From Ferruginibacter sp. HRS2-29 (GTDB taxonomy: Bacteria; Bacteroidota; Bacteroidia; Chitinophagales; Chitinophagaceae), in the NCBI RefSeq assembly GCF_024343615.1, contig NZ_RJUB01000142.1, positions 1-64,000 on the forward strand: DNA of 64,000 nucleotides. The letters are read 5' to 3'. Of this stretch, positions 44,538-53,261 are shown piece by piece. The translations under genes were made by a program, and so were the position numbers. Every line of letters begins with the position of its first letter. Positions within the stretch are counted from its first letter, which is position 1. The notes beneath the pieces are model-generated. The model made no database searches. It saw only the letters and a program-made list of their open reading frames with translations, and was not told the DNA's origin.

Positions 44538-45416
44538 ATGGCCCAATTAGGAAAAGCATCCAGCAAAAAAGGCAAACCAAGTTATGTAGGCGCAATCGTT
44601 GGGGTTGCTGTGGTATTATTCCTCTTTGGTATTGTAGGCTGGTTTTTCCTGAACCTGCGTAAAACCGGCGATTATTTCAAAGAAAGCATCCAGGTGCATA
44701 CTTACCTCAGTGCACAGGCAGGCAAAAAACAGATCGACAGCCTTACCCAATATATCACCGCTCTTCCTTATGCCAATCGCGTGGAATATGTGAACAAGGA
44801 AAAAGCGATGCAGAAATGGAATACCGAATATGATAGCAGCTGGAAACAGATACTTGACAACAATCCCCTGCCGGAAAGCATCGATTTTTATGTAAAGGCC
44901 GATCACGTGGAAAAAGATAGTCTTAATATGCTGGCCACCAACCTGCAGATGACTTTTCCTGGTACCATCGCAAGTTTCCAGTTTCCGACAGAAACGGTAG
45001 CTAAAGTGAGCAAGGCAGTAAAACTGGGTGCCGGGTTCTTCCTGGTTGCAGCTATTATACTCACGATCATCGTGGTGTTCTCTATCGACAATACTATCAG
45101 GCTGGCGATGTACAGCAACCGTTTTCTCATTAAAACCATGCAGATGGTTGGCGCTACCCGTGGTTTCATTGCCAAACCGATCAATCAGCGGGCAGTGGTG
45201 AATGGGCTCATCGCATCCGCTATAGCCATCCTGCTGGTATGGCTGACCGTTATTTTGGTGGAAAACCTGGTTCCCGATTTCAAATTACTGCACGACAATG
45301 CGGGCCTTATGGTACTCTTCCTGATCATCATCATCTTAGGTGTTACCATCACATTGCTCAGTACGCACCGGGCGGTGATCAAATACCTGCGGATGAAACT
45401 GGACGACCTGTATTAA
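44538..45416 (+). CDS. ftsX: Cell division protein FtsX
   Basis: Permease-like partner of the ATPase FtsE that regulates cell-wall hydrolases at the septum. The 292-residue chain has four membrane segments (about 17-37, 168-190, 218-240 and 255-277), a periplasmic loop of about 130 residues after the first, and the C-terminal FtsX domain with MQMVGATRGFIAKP. Typical N-terminal length and topology fit FtsX rather than MacB-type permeases. ftsE is not adjacent. In Bacteroidota ftsX is often followed by the DUF3098 gene and uppP, as here. Confidence 0.92.
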   Translation: MAQLGKASSKKGKPSYVGAIVGVAVVLFLFGIVGWFFLNLRKTGDYFKESIQVHTYLSAQAGKKQIDSLTQYITALPYANRVEYVNKEKAMQKWNTEYDSSWKQILDNNPLPESIDFYVKADHVEKDSLNMLATNLQMTFPGTIASFQFPTETVAKVSKAVKLGAGFFLVAAIILTIIVVFSIDNTIRLAMYSNRFLIKTMQMVGATRGFIAKPINQRAVVNGLIASAIAILLVWLTVILVENLVPDFKLLHDNAGLMVLFLIIIILGVTITLLSTHRAVIKYLRMKLDDLY

Positions 45417-45482
45417 TTTCGTGAAATTCGTGTAATTCGTGAAATTCGTGTCTTATATTGCAACCTCTAATAAAGTTCTTGT

Positions 45483-45749
45483 ATGGAAAATGATAAAAAA
45501 CAACCGGTTGCCCCTGTCAACAGCAGCAGCCTTTTTGGTAAAGACAATTATATCTGGATGATCGCCGGGCTGGTGGTGATCGGCATCGGGTTCCTGCTGA
45601 TGGCAGGTGGTAAAAGCGACAACCCAGGTATCTTCAACAAAGATGAAGTGTACAGCGCTACCCGTATTACCGTAGCTCCGCTGGTCATCATCATCGGGTT
45701 CATCGTGGAGATATATGCGATCCTGAAAACGCCTAAAAAAGACGCTTAA
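45483..45749 (+). CDS. DUF3098 membrane protein
   Basis: An 88-residue protein with two membrane segments (about 23-41 and 63-81) around the family core, which contains NYIWMIAGLVVIGIGFLLMAGG and the sequence DEVYSATRITVAPLVIIIGF (about 52-71). Its function is unknown; its constant place between ftsX and uppP suggests a role in envelope or division processes. It lies 66 bp after ftsX. Confidence 0.9.
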   Translation: MENDKKQPVAPVNSSSLFGKDNYIWMIAGLVVIGIGFLLMAGGKSDNPGIFNKDEVYSATRITVAPLVIIIGFIVEIYAILKTPKKDA

Positions 45750-45775
45750 CAAACTTTCCTCCATAATTTCATTTT

Positions 45776-45799
45776 ACGCTGTTTATTACAGCGTTTTTT
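45776..45799 (+). terminator. Small terminator after the DUF3098 gene
   Basis: ACGCTG (45776-45781) pairs with CAGCGT (45789-45794) and is followed by TTTTTTAT. It may partly separate uppP from the ftsX-DUF3098 transcript. Confidence 0.6.
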
Positions 45800-45835
45800 A
45801 TTTCAAAAAGTTTTTTCATCCATTCAACTGCTCCC

Positions 45836-46630
45836 ATGAATTTTATACAAAGTATCATCATCGCCATCGTAGAAGGCCTTACCGAGTTTTTGCCGGTTTC
45901 TTCCACCGGGCATATGATCATTGCAGAAAAAATACTGAACGTAACAAGTAACGATTTTACCAAGATGTTTACGGTGGCGATACAGTTGGGCGCTATACTG
46001 GCAGTAGTGGTATTGTATCACAAAAAATTCTTCGATTTCAAAAGGTGGCAGTTCTACCTGAAACTGATCGTAGGGGTTATCCCCGCCATCTTCCTGGGCG
46101 CTTTGTTCAACGATAAGATAGACGAGTTGCTGGAAAGCACTACCACGGTTGCCATTGCACTGCTGGTCGGCGGGGTGATATTACTGTTCATCGACAACGT
46201 TTTCAAAAATCCACGTATCGATTCGGAAGAAAAAGTTTCCTTTCCAAAAGCCTTCATCATCGGGATCTGGCAGTGCCTGGCCATGGTGCCCGGCGTGAGC
46301 CGCAGTGCAGCTTCCATCATCGGTGGTATGCAGCAAAAACTGACCAGGAACGCGGCCGCGGAATTTTCTTTTTTCCTCGCTGTGCCCACCATGGCAGCGG
46401 CTACAGGTTACAAACTGCTCAAGTATTACAAAACAAGCGGCGGCTTTTCAGGCGAAGAAATAAAAATACTGGCTGTGGGAAATGTAGTGGCTTTTATCGT
46501 TGCTTTGCTGGCTATCAAATTCTTCATTGGCTTTCTTAAAAAATACGGCTTCAGGGTTTGGGGGATTTACAGGATCATCCTTGGCGTCTTGTTGCTGGTG
46601 CTCATCTCGAAAGGCTACCTCGCTAAGTAA
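45836..46630 (+). CDS. uppP: Undecaprenyl-diphosphatase UppP/BacA
   Basis: Integral membrane phosphatase that recycles undecaprenyl pyrophosphate to the monophosphate carrier used by MraY, and gives bacitracin tolerance when abundant. [17 protein letters not shown] (about 14-30) with its Glu-rich motif and [14 protein letters not shown] (about 146-159) with the catalytic Ser/Arg are diagnostic. About eight membrane segments; 264 residues, normal length. Confidence 0.97.
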   Translation: MNFIQSIIIAIVEGLTEFLPVSSTGHMIIAEKILNVTSNDFTKMFTVAIQLGAILAVVVLYHKKFFDFKRWQFYLKLIVGVIPAIFLGALFNDKIDELLESTTTVAIALLVGGVILLFIDNVFKNPRIDSEEKVSFPKAFIIGIWQCLAMVPGVSRSAASIIGGMQQKLTRNAAAEFSFFLAVPTMAAATGYKLLKYYKTSGGFSGEEIKILAVGNVVAFIVALLAIKFFIGFLKKYGFRVWGIYRIILGVLLLVLISKGYLAK

Positions 46631-46744
46631 TCTATGATCTAAGATGTATGATCTATGATCTCTTTTTGTTTGAATTTGGTACTAAAGATTGAACCTTATT
46701 TCATCCTGAAAAAATCATAGATCATAGATCCCAGATCATAGATT
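46630..46744. repeat. Word hairpin (GATCTATGA) after uppP
   Basis: AATCTATGATCT (46630-46641) pairs with AGATCATAGATT (46733-46744), with further GTATGATCTATGATC units in the left arm and ATCATAGATCATAGATC in the right. The same words form the hairpin after ruvC at 52546-52648. Confidence 0.65.
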
Positions 46745-46760
46745 TTGCTGTTTTGTCATT

Positions 46761-46789
46761 TTTAATTCTTAATTTTTAATTCTTAATTT
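46761..46789. repeat. Single arm of TTAATTTTTAATTC words
   Basis: TAATTCTTAATTTTTAATTC directly upstream of the MFS gene repeats the right arm of the hairpin at 20677-20708, without a left arm nearby. Confidence 0.5.
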
Positions 46790-46795
46790 ATCAAG

Positions 46796-48082
46796 ATGCA
46801 GACTGCTTCAAAAAAAGTCATCAACGGATGGGCCATGTACGACTGGGCCAATTCTGTTTATAATCTTGTAATAACCACTACTTTTTTTCCCGCTTATTAT
46901 GCGGCCGTTACCGGGCTGAAAAAATATCCCGATGGGATCACTTTTCTTGGCCGGACCTTTGTAAATACTGAGTTGAAAGATTATGTGCTGGCATTCGGCT
47001 TCCTGGTGATCGCCATTTTATCACCGATCCTTTCTTCCATAGCCGATTACAAAGGCAACAAGAAGAATTTCATGCGGTTCTTTTGTTATTTAGGCGCAGC
47101 GAGCTGTTCGCTCATGTTTTTCTTTGATGAAAATAACGTAACCCTGGGATTGATGTGTTTCATGTTTGCAGGAATAGGTTTTTATGGAAGCCAGGTTTTC
47201 TATAATTCTTATTTACCCGAAATTTCTTCAGAGAAAGATATGGACCGGATCAGCGCAAAAGGATATACCATGGGTTATATCGGCAGCGTGATCATGCAGA
47301 TGATAGGTTTTGCCCTCGTAATGTTCATGCCAGCCGGTGAACTTCCGCTTAAACTGACATTCCTTTTAGTAGGTATCTGGTGGGTAGTTTTTGCACAGGT
47401 AACATTCAACGCATTGCCCATGAGCACCAGGTCGGAAAGGCAAAGCAGAACGAATGTGTTTTCCAATGGTTTTCTCGAATTGAAAAAAGTATGGGCGCAG
47501 GTAATAAAAATGCCGGTGCTGAAAAGATACCTTACCGCTTTCTTTTTCTACAGCATGGGTGTACAAACCGTAATGCTGGTTGCGATCGATTTTGGGATAA
47601 AAGAATTGAAGCTGGCCAATGATAAACTCATTATCACCGCGGTGATCATACAGCTGGTAGCGATTGCAGGTGCCATTATGATGAGTAAACTATCCGAAAA
47701 GTATGGCAATGTGAGGGTGCTGATCTTTACAGTGTTGTTGTGGATCGGCGTATGTATAACAGGTTATTTCATATCTACCGAAATGCATTTTTACATTCTT
47801 GCTTCGCTTGTCGGGCTGGTAATGGGGGGCATACAATCGCTCAGCCGCTCAACATACAGCAAGCTGATGCCCGAAACAAAAGACACAGCTTCCTTCTTTA
47901 GCTTTTACGACGTAACAGAAAAGTTCGCCATCGTGATCGGGCTTTTTACTTTTGGCTTCATCGAAGGTATCAGTACCATCCGGGAATCCATTCTATCCCT
48001 GGTTGTATTCTTTGCTCTCGGCTTTATTTTCCTGCTACTGACCAGTGCAAAGCAACGTTCGCATGCTGCTGACGCTGTATAG
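46796..48082 (+). CDS. MFS transporter of the UMF1 family
   Basis: A 428-residue permease with about 12 membrane segments. The N-terminal VINGWAMYDWANSVYNLVI (about 9-27) is the UMF1/Atg22-like hallmark, and LVMGGIQSLSRSTYSKLMPE lies in the C-terminal half. Yeast Atg22 exports amino acids from the vacuole; the bacterial substrates are unknown. It is separated from uppP by two word repeats and followed after 32 bp by the MBL hydrolase gene, possibly co-transcribed. Confidence 0.9.
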   Translation: MQTASKKVINGWAMYDWANSVYNLVITTTFFPAYYAAVTGLKKYPDGITFLGRTFVNTELKDYVLAFGFLVIAILSPILSSIADYKGNKKNFMRFFCYLGAASCSLMFFFDENNVTLGLMCFMFAGIGFYGSQVFYNSYLPEISSEKDMDRISAKGYTMGYIGSVIMQMIGFALVMFMPAGELPLKLTFLLVGIWWVVFAQVTFNALPMSTRSERQSRTNVFSNGFLELKKVWAQVIKMPVLKRYLTAFFFYSMGVQTVMLVAIDFGIKELKLANDKLIITAVIIQLVAIAGAIMMSKLSEKYGNVRVLIFTVLLWIGVCITGYFISTEMHFYILASLVGLVMGGIQSLSRSTYSKLMPETKDTASFFSFYDVTEKFAIVIGLFTFGFIEGISTIRESILSLVVFFALGFIFLLLTSAKQRSHAADAV

Positions 48083-48114
48083 CGAAATCGTCAAAATGAT
48101 ATTAAACCAATGCC

Positions 48115-48951
48115 ATGAATTTATATACTATCAATACCGGAAATTTCAAACTCGACGGCGGTGCCATGTTTGGCGTAGTGCCCAAAACAATTTGGAGCAA
48201 GATCAATCCGCCGGACGATAACAATCTTTGCAGCTGGGCGATGCGTTGCCTGTTGGTAGAAGATGGCAACAGGCTCACGTTAATTGACAATGGCATCGGC
48301 GATAAACAGGATGCTAAATTTTTCGGGCATTATCATTTACATGGCGATGATACGCTCGACAGATCTCTGGCTGCTCATGGCTTTCAACGCAGCGATATCA
48401 CCGATGTCATCCTCACACATCTCCATTTCGATCATTGCGGCGGAAGCGTCATCCGTGAAGGCGACAAACTGGTCACCGCTTTCAGAAACGCCACTTACTG
48501 GAGCAATGAACGGCACTGGAAATGGGCAACAGAGCCAAATGATCGGGAAAAAGCAAGTTTTTTAAAAGAAAACATTTTACCCATACAGGAAAGCGGTCAA
48601 TTGAAATTCATCGAAACTTCCGGGCAGGAGTTTCCCGATGGGATCAGCATCCGCCAGGTATTCGGGCACACTGATGCCATGATGCTGCCGCAAATGCAAT
48701 ACAAAGGCCGCACGATACTTTACATGGCCGACCTGCTGCCATCTGTCGGGCATATCCCCTTGCCCTATGTGATGGCATACGATATGTTTCCATTGAACAC
48801 ATTGAATGAAAAAAAATCTTTTCTGACGGAAGCGCAGGAACACGACTATGTATTGTATCTGGAACACGATCCGCAGTTCGAATGCTGTACCCTCCAAACG
48901 ACAGAAAAAGGGATCAGGCTGAAGGACACTTTCAGGCTGGCGGAACTGTAA
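48115..48951 (+). CDS. MBL-fold metallo-hydrolase
   Basis: A 278-residue metallo-beta-lactamase-fold hydrolase. The zinc motif HLHFDHCGG is near 101-109, with later ligands at GHTDAM (about 183) and LEHDP near 250. It resembles the N-acyl-homoserine lactonase/PNKP-like branch of MBL proteins, but the substrate is unknown. No signal peptide. It ends in a 108-bp gap before the collagen-like gene. Confidence 0.88.
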   Translation: MNLYTINTGNFKLDGGAMFGVVPKTIWSKINPPDDNNLCSWAMRCLLVEDGNRLTLIDNGIGDKQDAKFFGHYHLHGDDTLDRSLAAHGFQRSDITDVILTHLHFDHCGGSVIREGDKLVTAFRNATYWSNERHWKWATEPNDREKASFLKENILPIQESGQLKFIETSGQEFPDGISIRQVFGHTDAMMLPQMQYKGRTILYMADLLPSVGHIPLPYVMAYDMFPLNTLNEKKSFLTEAQEHDYVLYLEHDPQFECCTLQTTEKGIRLKDTFRLAEL

Positions 48952-49059
48952 CATCTTATCACTATTCACCTTTCCTCTACGCACAAATGAGTAGCCCTAA
49001 AGGGGGATTGTTTTCAATATAGCTGCATTTTATTTTTGCCGGAAATAAAAATCACCATT

Positions 49060-50076
49060 ATGAAAATAAAATTCCTTTTTACGCCTGCTATTTTTGGTGT
49101 AATTATGCTCTTTCTGGCATCCTGCCAGAAAGACGATGCTGCTGTTGACGGCCTTGATGGCAATACCATCCTTTCAGGATCGGGTATCCCCAGTTTTTCC
49201 AGGGGAAAAGTGGGAGATTTTTATGTAGATACTGTTGGAAAGGTTTTTTGGGGGCCCAAAAACGCCACTAACTGGGGCGCCGGCCTGGCGCTGGTAGGGC
49301 CTACAGGAATTCCCGGAAGGACGGTATTGAGTGGGGCTGGCATACCAGCGGCAACACTTGGGAATGACGGCGATTTTTACATCAACACAACTGCCAAAAC
49401 TATTTACGGCCCTAAAACAGGAGGAAACTGGGGTGCCGCCACTCCACTCGTGGGAGCTACAGGGGCTACGGGTCCGGCAGGACCGGCAGGGAATCCGGGG
49501 ACCCCAGGTACACCGGGCGCTCCGGGACCAACCGGACCGACAGGACCAGCAGGATCGGCTGGCACCCCTGCGCAGGTCATATATTCGCCATGGATAACTT
49601 CGCCATATAGTTCCCGCGACACCACAGTAGATGGCACCTGCCTGCGGATGAGGCACCTTGACGCGCCCTCACTTACCGCTTCCATCCTTAACCAGGGAGT
49701 TATGCTCGTTTATTTCCGTGTGGGTTCTATAGGGCCATACATGCTGCCTTATGTAAGCGATGCCGGTGGTGCAACTAATTCGGTAAACGCAATTTTCAAC
49801 CTGAATAAAATATTCATTTACCGGCACACCTACAATACATGCCGGTTTACTTCTGCGTCTCCAGCATCATTCCCAGGACAGCCGGTAATGATCAACCTGC
49901 CGCAATCTATCGAGTACAGGTATGTATTCATCCCGGGCTTGATTTCAGGTGGCAGAAATGCGGTAGCCCCGGCCAACACAATGGGCAATGTAGTGCTTCC
50001 GGGCAGAAACACAGCCATTAACTTCGGAACTGCATCCTACCAAGAAGTATGCAGATATATTGGTATACAACCATAA
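49060..50076 (+). CDS. Collagen-like surface lipoprotein
   Basis: A 338-residue exported lipoprotein. The signal ends in the lipobox LASC (Cys near 22). Two tandem modules of about 48 residues follow: ILSGSGIPSFSRGKVGDFYVD... and VLSGAGIPAATLGNDGDFYIN..., each ending in LVGPTG or LVGATG. A Gly-X-Y stretch of about 40 residues comes next (GATGATGPAGPAGNPGTPG...) and then a C-terminal domain of about 170 residues without a known motif. The Gly-X-Y part can form a collagen triple helix, so the protein is probably a trimeric stalk. I use the ATG at 49060. Confidence 0.85.
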   Translation: MKIKFLFTPAIFGVIMLFLASCQKDDAAVDGLDGNTILSGSGIPSFSRGKVGDFYVDTVGKVFWGPKNATNWGAGLALVGPTGIPGRTVLSGAGIPAATLGNDGDFYINTTAKTIYGPKTGGNWGAATPLVGATGATGPAGPAGNPGTPGTPGAPGPTGPTGPAGSAGTPAQVIYSPWITSPYSSRDTTVDGTCLRMRHLDAPSLTASILNQGVMLVYFRVGSIGPYMLPYVSDAGGATNSVNAIFNLNKIFIYRHTYNTCRFTSASPASFPGQPVMINLPQSIEYRYVFIPGLISGGRNAVAPANTMGNVVLPGRNTAINFGTASYQEVCRYIGIQP

Positions 50077-50097
50077 TTAACAGGCGAATCAATTATT

Positions 50098-50138
50098 CAA
50101 AACAAAAGGATCTGCCAATGGCAGATCCTTTTGTTTTG
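50098..50138. terminator. Strong bidirectional terminator
   Basis: A perfect 19-bp stem (50098-50116 with 50120-50138) closes an AAT loop. GGATCTGCC forms its GC-rich top and A/T runs its base. It separates the convergent collagen-like and DUF3108 genes. Confidence 0.92.
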
Positions 50139-50149
50139 AAACTATTTTT

Positions 50150-50968
50150 TTATCGCACACTGCTCAAAGATGTCAGCGGGTAGCGCAGATTAGAATATCC
50201 CATCATATCTATCACCACTTTACCTACTGATATCGGGCTTTCCACCCTCAGCAATAAATGATTGGGATCATCGCTGAACCAGGCGTTCATTTTTTCACCA
50301 CCTTCGAATATGGTTCCTTTCAGCAACAACGGTTTTACCTTGATCGCTTTGAATTTACCATACCGGGTTTTGATCGTTTCTTTACCGATGTAGCGGATAT
50401 ACAAATGAAAGATCTCATCGTCGAGAAACATATCGAAAGGTATCTTGTCGTCTTTTTTGTATTTGCTGAAATTGATGTTGCGTGCATAGTAAACAGCGCT
50501 CACCACATCCTGCATACAATCCGTAATCTTGAAAACACCGTTGGTGCTGGTAGCTGTATTAGCAGCCTGGTTGAAGCTTACATTATTGTATATCTTATGG
50601 CCACCTTCGTCTACATTGCGCAGAAATTTATAGGGCAGCAATGTGGCTGTATCGATATAACTTTCATAGCGGTCACGCACTTTGAAAAAATTATCAAAGA
50701 AGGAATATGTTTTACCATCGCCAACGCAGTGATAAACAGGTTTTCCATTGAAACGTTCGAGTGTGGTGGTAAAACTTGCTTCGCCTGCACCGATATACGC
50801 ACCCATGGTGCTGTAATAAACCTTCATGATCACTTTTTCACCTGCTTTGAAAGCGGTGTTATTGATGCCGCAAAAATCAGTGCCAACCAGCATCTTTTGT
50901 CGATGCCCGGGAGTGAAACTCAGGCCGACAATAGCAATAAGGAATATTAAGGGTTTAATTCTACTCAT
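50150..50968 (-). CDS. DUF3108 domain-containing exported protein
   Basis: A 272-residue protein with an N-terminal signal (about 4-19, LIFLIAIVGLSFTPG). AFKAGEKVIMKVYYSTMGAYIGAGEASFTT is characteristic of DUF3108 (here split as GEKVIMKVYYSTMG and GAGEASF), ending in the strand-rich C-terminal part. The family fold resembles LolA/LolB-type lipid-binding half-barrels, but its role is unknown. Its start overlaps the flippase-like gene by 8 bp, so the two are coupled. Confidence 0.88.
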   Translation of the reverse strand: MSRIKPLIFLIAIVGLSFTPGHRQKMLVGTDFCGINNTAFKAGEKVIMKVYYSTMGAYIGAGEASFTTTLERFNGKPVYHCVGDGKTYSFFDNFFKVRDRYESYIDTATLLPYKFLRNVDEGGHKIYNNVSFNQAANTATSTNGVFKITDCMQDVVSAVYYARNINFSKYKKDDKIPFDMFLDDEIFHLYIRYIGKETIKTRYGKFKAIKVKPLLLKGTIFEGGEKMNAWFSDDPNHLLLRVESPISVGKVVIDMMGYSNLRYPLTSLSSVR

Positions 50969-51950
50969 TTTTTTCTCGCATTATTTTAATTCCGAAAATC
51001 AATAAACTTCCGGCTATGGCCGGTAAAACCAGGTTAATCAGCCAGATGCCCAGCGATGCTGCCTGTATACCTATGATATTGCTGCTGTATAATTGTAAGA
51101 GTTCAACACTTGCAGCAGCCCTTACAGGCAACTCGGTAAAACCTATGGTTGGCGCCAGCGTCATGACCAGATAAAAAACTGACAGCAACCAGAAGCAGAT
51201 CACATTGGCTATTTCAACCTGCAATACTTTTAACAGCAGCATGTATTGCAAAATAAATACCATATACCGTAAAAAAGATAAAAAAAGGATTCTTAACAAT
51301 TGTTTACGGCTAAAATTGTTGAGCAACGCTACATAATGAACGATTTTTTTCAAAAAAGGCATTTTCTCCATCAGCCTTATGAGCAGCCCTACACGGAGGT
51401 AGACCAATATGAGTATCAAACTGATGCATACGCAACCATAAATTAATATATTGCCTGCCAGTTCGGGCATGAGCCTGAATAATACGGCACGGTCCTCTTC
51501 CGAAAAATACTTAAACAACAACAAGCCGGCAGTACCCATTATAACGGTAACGAATAGTTGACTCAGGCTACCCAGGATAGTCAGGGGGATCGCCCTGAGC
51601 CTGTTTTCTTCTTTTACAAAAATGATGCGCCCGCCATATTCACCGATGCGGTTGGGGGTTAGCATCGTAACGCTGCAGCCAGCCAGCACGCTCTTGAATG
51701 CGGTGATAAGCGAAAATTTTTCGAGTGGCCGTATCAGGAGCTGCCACTTTCTTGCTTCCAGGCCCCAGTTGAGCACCATCAGCAGTATCACCAGCCAGAA
51801 GAACGGATGTTGCCAGCTTTGTTTGATCTGTGCCCAGCGCTGCGGAAGATCGGGCTGATGCGCAATCTGTTTGTACAAGCTCCACGACAGCAACACGAAT
51901 AAAACCGGGCCTAAAAAGTAATTGAAGAATATTTTGATATTTTTGCGCAA
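50961..51950 (-). CDS. Flippase-like (lysylphosphatidylglycerol synthase TM region) protein
   Basis: A 329-residue membrane protein with about eight segments. The family motif is TPNRIGEYGGRIIFVKEE (about 107-124), and LAPTIGFTELPVRAAASVE lies near the end. These UPF0104 proteins resemble the flippase half of MprF and may move lipids across the inner membrane; the C-terminal transferase of MprF is absent. It is divergent from ruvC and overlaps the DUF3108 gene, and the pair may serve an envelope lipid process. Confidence 0.85.
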   Translation of the reverse strand: MRKNIKIFFNYFLGPVLFVLLSWSLYKQIAHQPDLPQRWAQIKQSWQHPFFWLVILLMVLNWGLEARKWQLLIRPLEKFSLITAFKSVLAGCSVTMLTPNRIGEYGGRIIFVKEENRLRAIPLTILGSLSQLFVTVIMGTAGLLLFKYFSEEDRAVLFRLMPELAGNILIYGCVCISLILILVYLRVGLLIRLMEKMPFLKKIVHYVALLNNFSRKQLLRILFLSFLRYMVFILQYMLLLKVLQVEIANVICFWLLSVFYLVMTLAPTIGFTELPVRAAASVELLQLYSSNIIGIQAASLGIWLINLVLPAIAGSLLIFGIKIMREKNE

Positions 51951-51979
51951 ATAAATATTTTAAGTAAAAATAGGCTGCT

Positions 51980-52540
51980 TTGCAAAAACCCTCAAAAATC
52001 ATTTTAGGCATCGATCCCGGCACCATCATCATGGGGTATGGATTGATTGCCGTTACCGGAAAAAAGCTCAGCCTGCTTGAAATGGGGGTATTGAAACTGG
52101 CCGCCAAAGACGACAGCTACCAACGTTTGCAAAAGATCCATCACAAGATCGTGGAGCTGATCACTATTTTCAAACCCGATTGTTTCGCTATCGAAGCACC
52201 TTTCTTTGGAAAAAATGTGCAGAGTATGTTGAAACTGGGAAGGGCGCAGGGAGTAGCAATAGCGGCAGCCATGCAAACCAACCTAGAAGTGTGCGAATAC
52301 TCTCCTAAAAAAATAAAACAATCCATCACCGGCAATGGTAATGCTGATAAAGAACAGGTGATGAAAATGCTTCAGAATTTATTGCAGTTTACCGAAATCC
52401 CCAAACACTTCGATGCTTCCGATGCATTGGCGGTGGCGGTATGCCATCATTTCCAGGATAATCCCTTGCTGAAATCTGCCGGTGGAAATGCCAAAGACTG
52501 GAAGGACTTTATTGCCAAGAACCCGGGAAAAATCAGATGA
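51980..52540 (+). CDS. ruvC: Holliday junction resolvase RuvC
   Basis: Endonuclease that resolves Holliday junctions with RuvAB. ILGIDPGTIIMGYGLI (7-22) with the first catalytic Asp, AIEAPFFGKNVQSMLKLGRA (about 70-89) with the Glu, and KHFDASDALAVAVCHH (about 139-154) with the last two acids are intact. The length of 186 residues is normal. Translation starts with TTG at 51980 (LQKPSKI); no ATG fits. It is 29 bp from the divergent flippase-like gene. Confidence 0.96.
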   Translation: MQKPSKIILGIDPGTIIMGYGLIAVTGKKLSLLEMGVLKLAAKDDSYQRLQKIHHKIVELITIFKPDCFAIEAPFFGKNVQSMLKLGRAQGVAIAAAMQTNLEVCEYSPKKIKQSITGNGNADKEQVMKMLQNLLQFTEIPKHFDASDALAVAVCHHFQDNPLLKSAGGNAKDWKDFIAKNPGKIR

Positions 52541-52545
52541 TCTGC

Positions 52546-52648
52546 GATGTATGATCTATGATCTCTTCAGGCTTAAAATATTTTCAAAGATTTATAGATC
52601 ATTCAATCCGGAAGACATCATACATCATACATCATAGATCATAGATTG
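52546..52648. repeat. Word hairpin (GATCTATGA) after ruvC
   Basis: GATGTATGATCTATGATCT (52546-52564) faces CATACATCATAGATCATAGA (from about 52627). The words are those of the hairpin at 46630-46744. It overlaps the end of neither gene and lies between convergent ruvC and the HIT gene. Confidence 0.6.
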
Positions 52649-52650
52649 GA

Positions 52651-53040
52651 TCATAGATTGCCAATGATCAATTCCTGGATCGACTTCATTTCCTCATTTT
52701 CTACTTTTATTTTCGGCTGTGTAAAATTGAGGTCATTCGCGGAGTTGATCGGCACCAGGTGCATATGCGCATGTGGCACTTCGATCCCCACCACGCTTAT
52801 TCCGCAGCGTTTGCAATCAAAAGATTTTTCTATCGACTTAGCGATGGGCTGTGCAAATAGCAGCATTTCCGACAGGTATTTTTCCGGCAGATCGAAGAGT
52901 TTGTCCACTTCTATTTTTGGCACCACCAGCACATGGCCTTTTACCAACGGAAACACATCGAGGAATGCGATGAAATTTTCGTTCTCTGTAATTTTATAAG
53001 AAGGAATTTCCCCGGAAATGATCTTTGTGAAAACAGACAT
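52651..53040 (-). CDS. HIT-family nucleotide-binding protein
   Basis: A 129-residue HIT hydrolase. The active-site triad is HAHMHLVP (about 98-105; pattern HxHxH), preceded by FLDVFPLVKGHVLVVPK. HIT proteins hydrolyse nucleoside phosphoramidates or dinucleoside polyphosphates. I start it at 53040 (MSVFTKIISGEIPSYK), which fits the family; the frame runs on to 53055. Confidence 0.93.
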   Translation of the reverse strand: MSVFTKIISGEIPSYKITENENFIAFLDVFPLVKGHVLVVPKIEVDKLFDLPEKYLSEMLLFAQPIAKSIEKSFDCKRCGISVVGIEVPHAHMHLVPINSANDLNFTQPKIKVENEEMKSIQELIIGNL

Positions 53041-53059
53041 GATTTTTATTTTCATAAAA

Positions 53060-53197
53060 ATAGTGAATGGTGAATGGTGAATGGTGAAATCTTTGAAGTT
53101 TATTTGTTTATTACGAATTTATTTCATGACACATCTGATTGTATAAAATTCGGAATTCGAATAAACCTCGAAGATTTCACCATTCACCATTCACTAT
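53060..53197. repeat. Word hairpin (GTGAATG) between HIT and greA
   Basis: The right arm (53171-53197) is AAGATTTCACCATTCACC plus one further CATTCAC unit. The left arm (53060-53093) is its complement with one extra GTGAATG unit. The arms pair over 27 bp whichever left unit is looped out. The loop of about 75 bases has no gene. Confidence 0.7.
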
Positions 53198-53209
53198 TGA
53201 CACTTTGAA

Positions 53210-53238
53210 AAAGAAAAGCCCATCATTAAGACGGGCTT
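53210..53238 (-). terminator. Terminator of greA
   Basis: On the minus strand AAGCCC (53238-53233) pairs with GGGCTT (53221-53216) and is followed by TTCTTTTTC. It is 24 bases after the greA stop. Confidence 0.75.
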
Positions 53239-53261
53239 CAAAAGAATAAATCTGCTCAATA

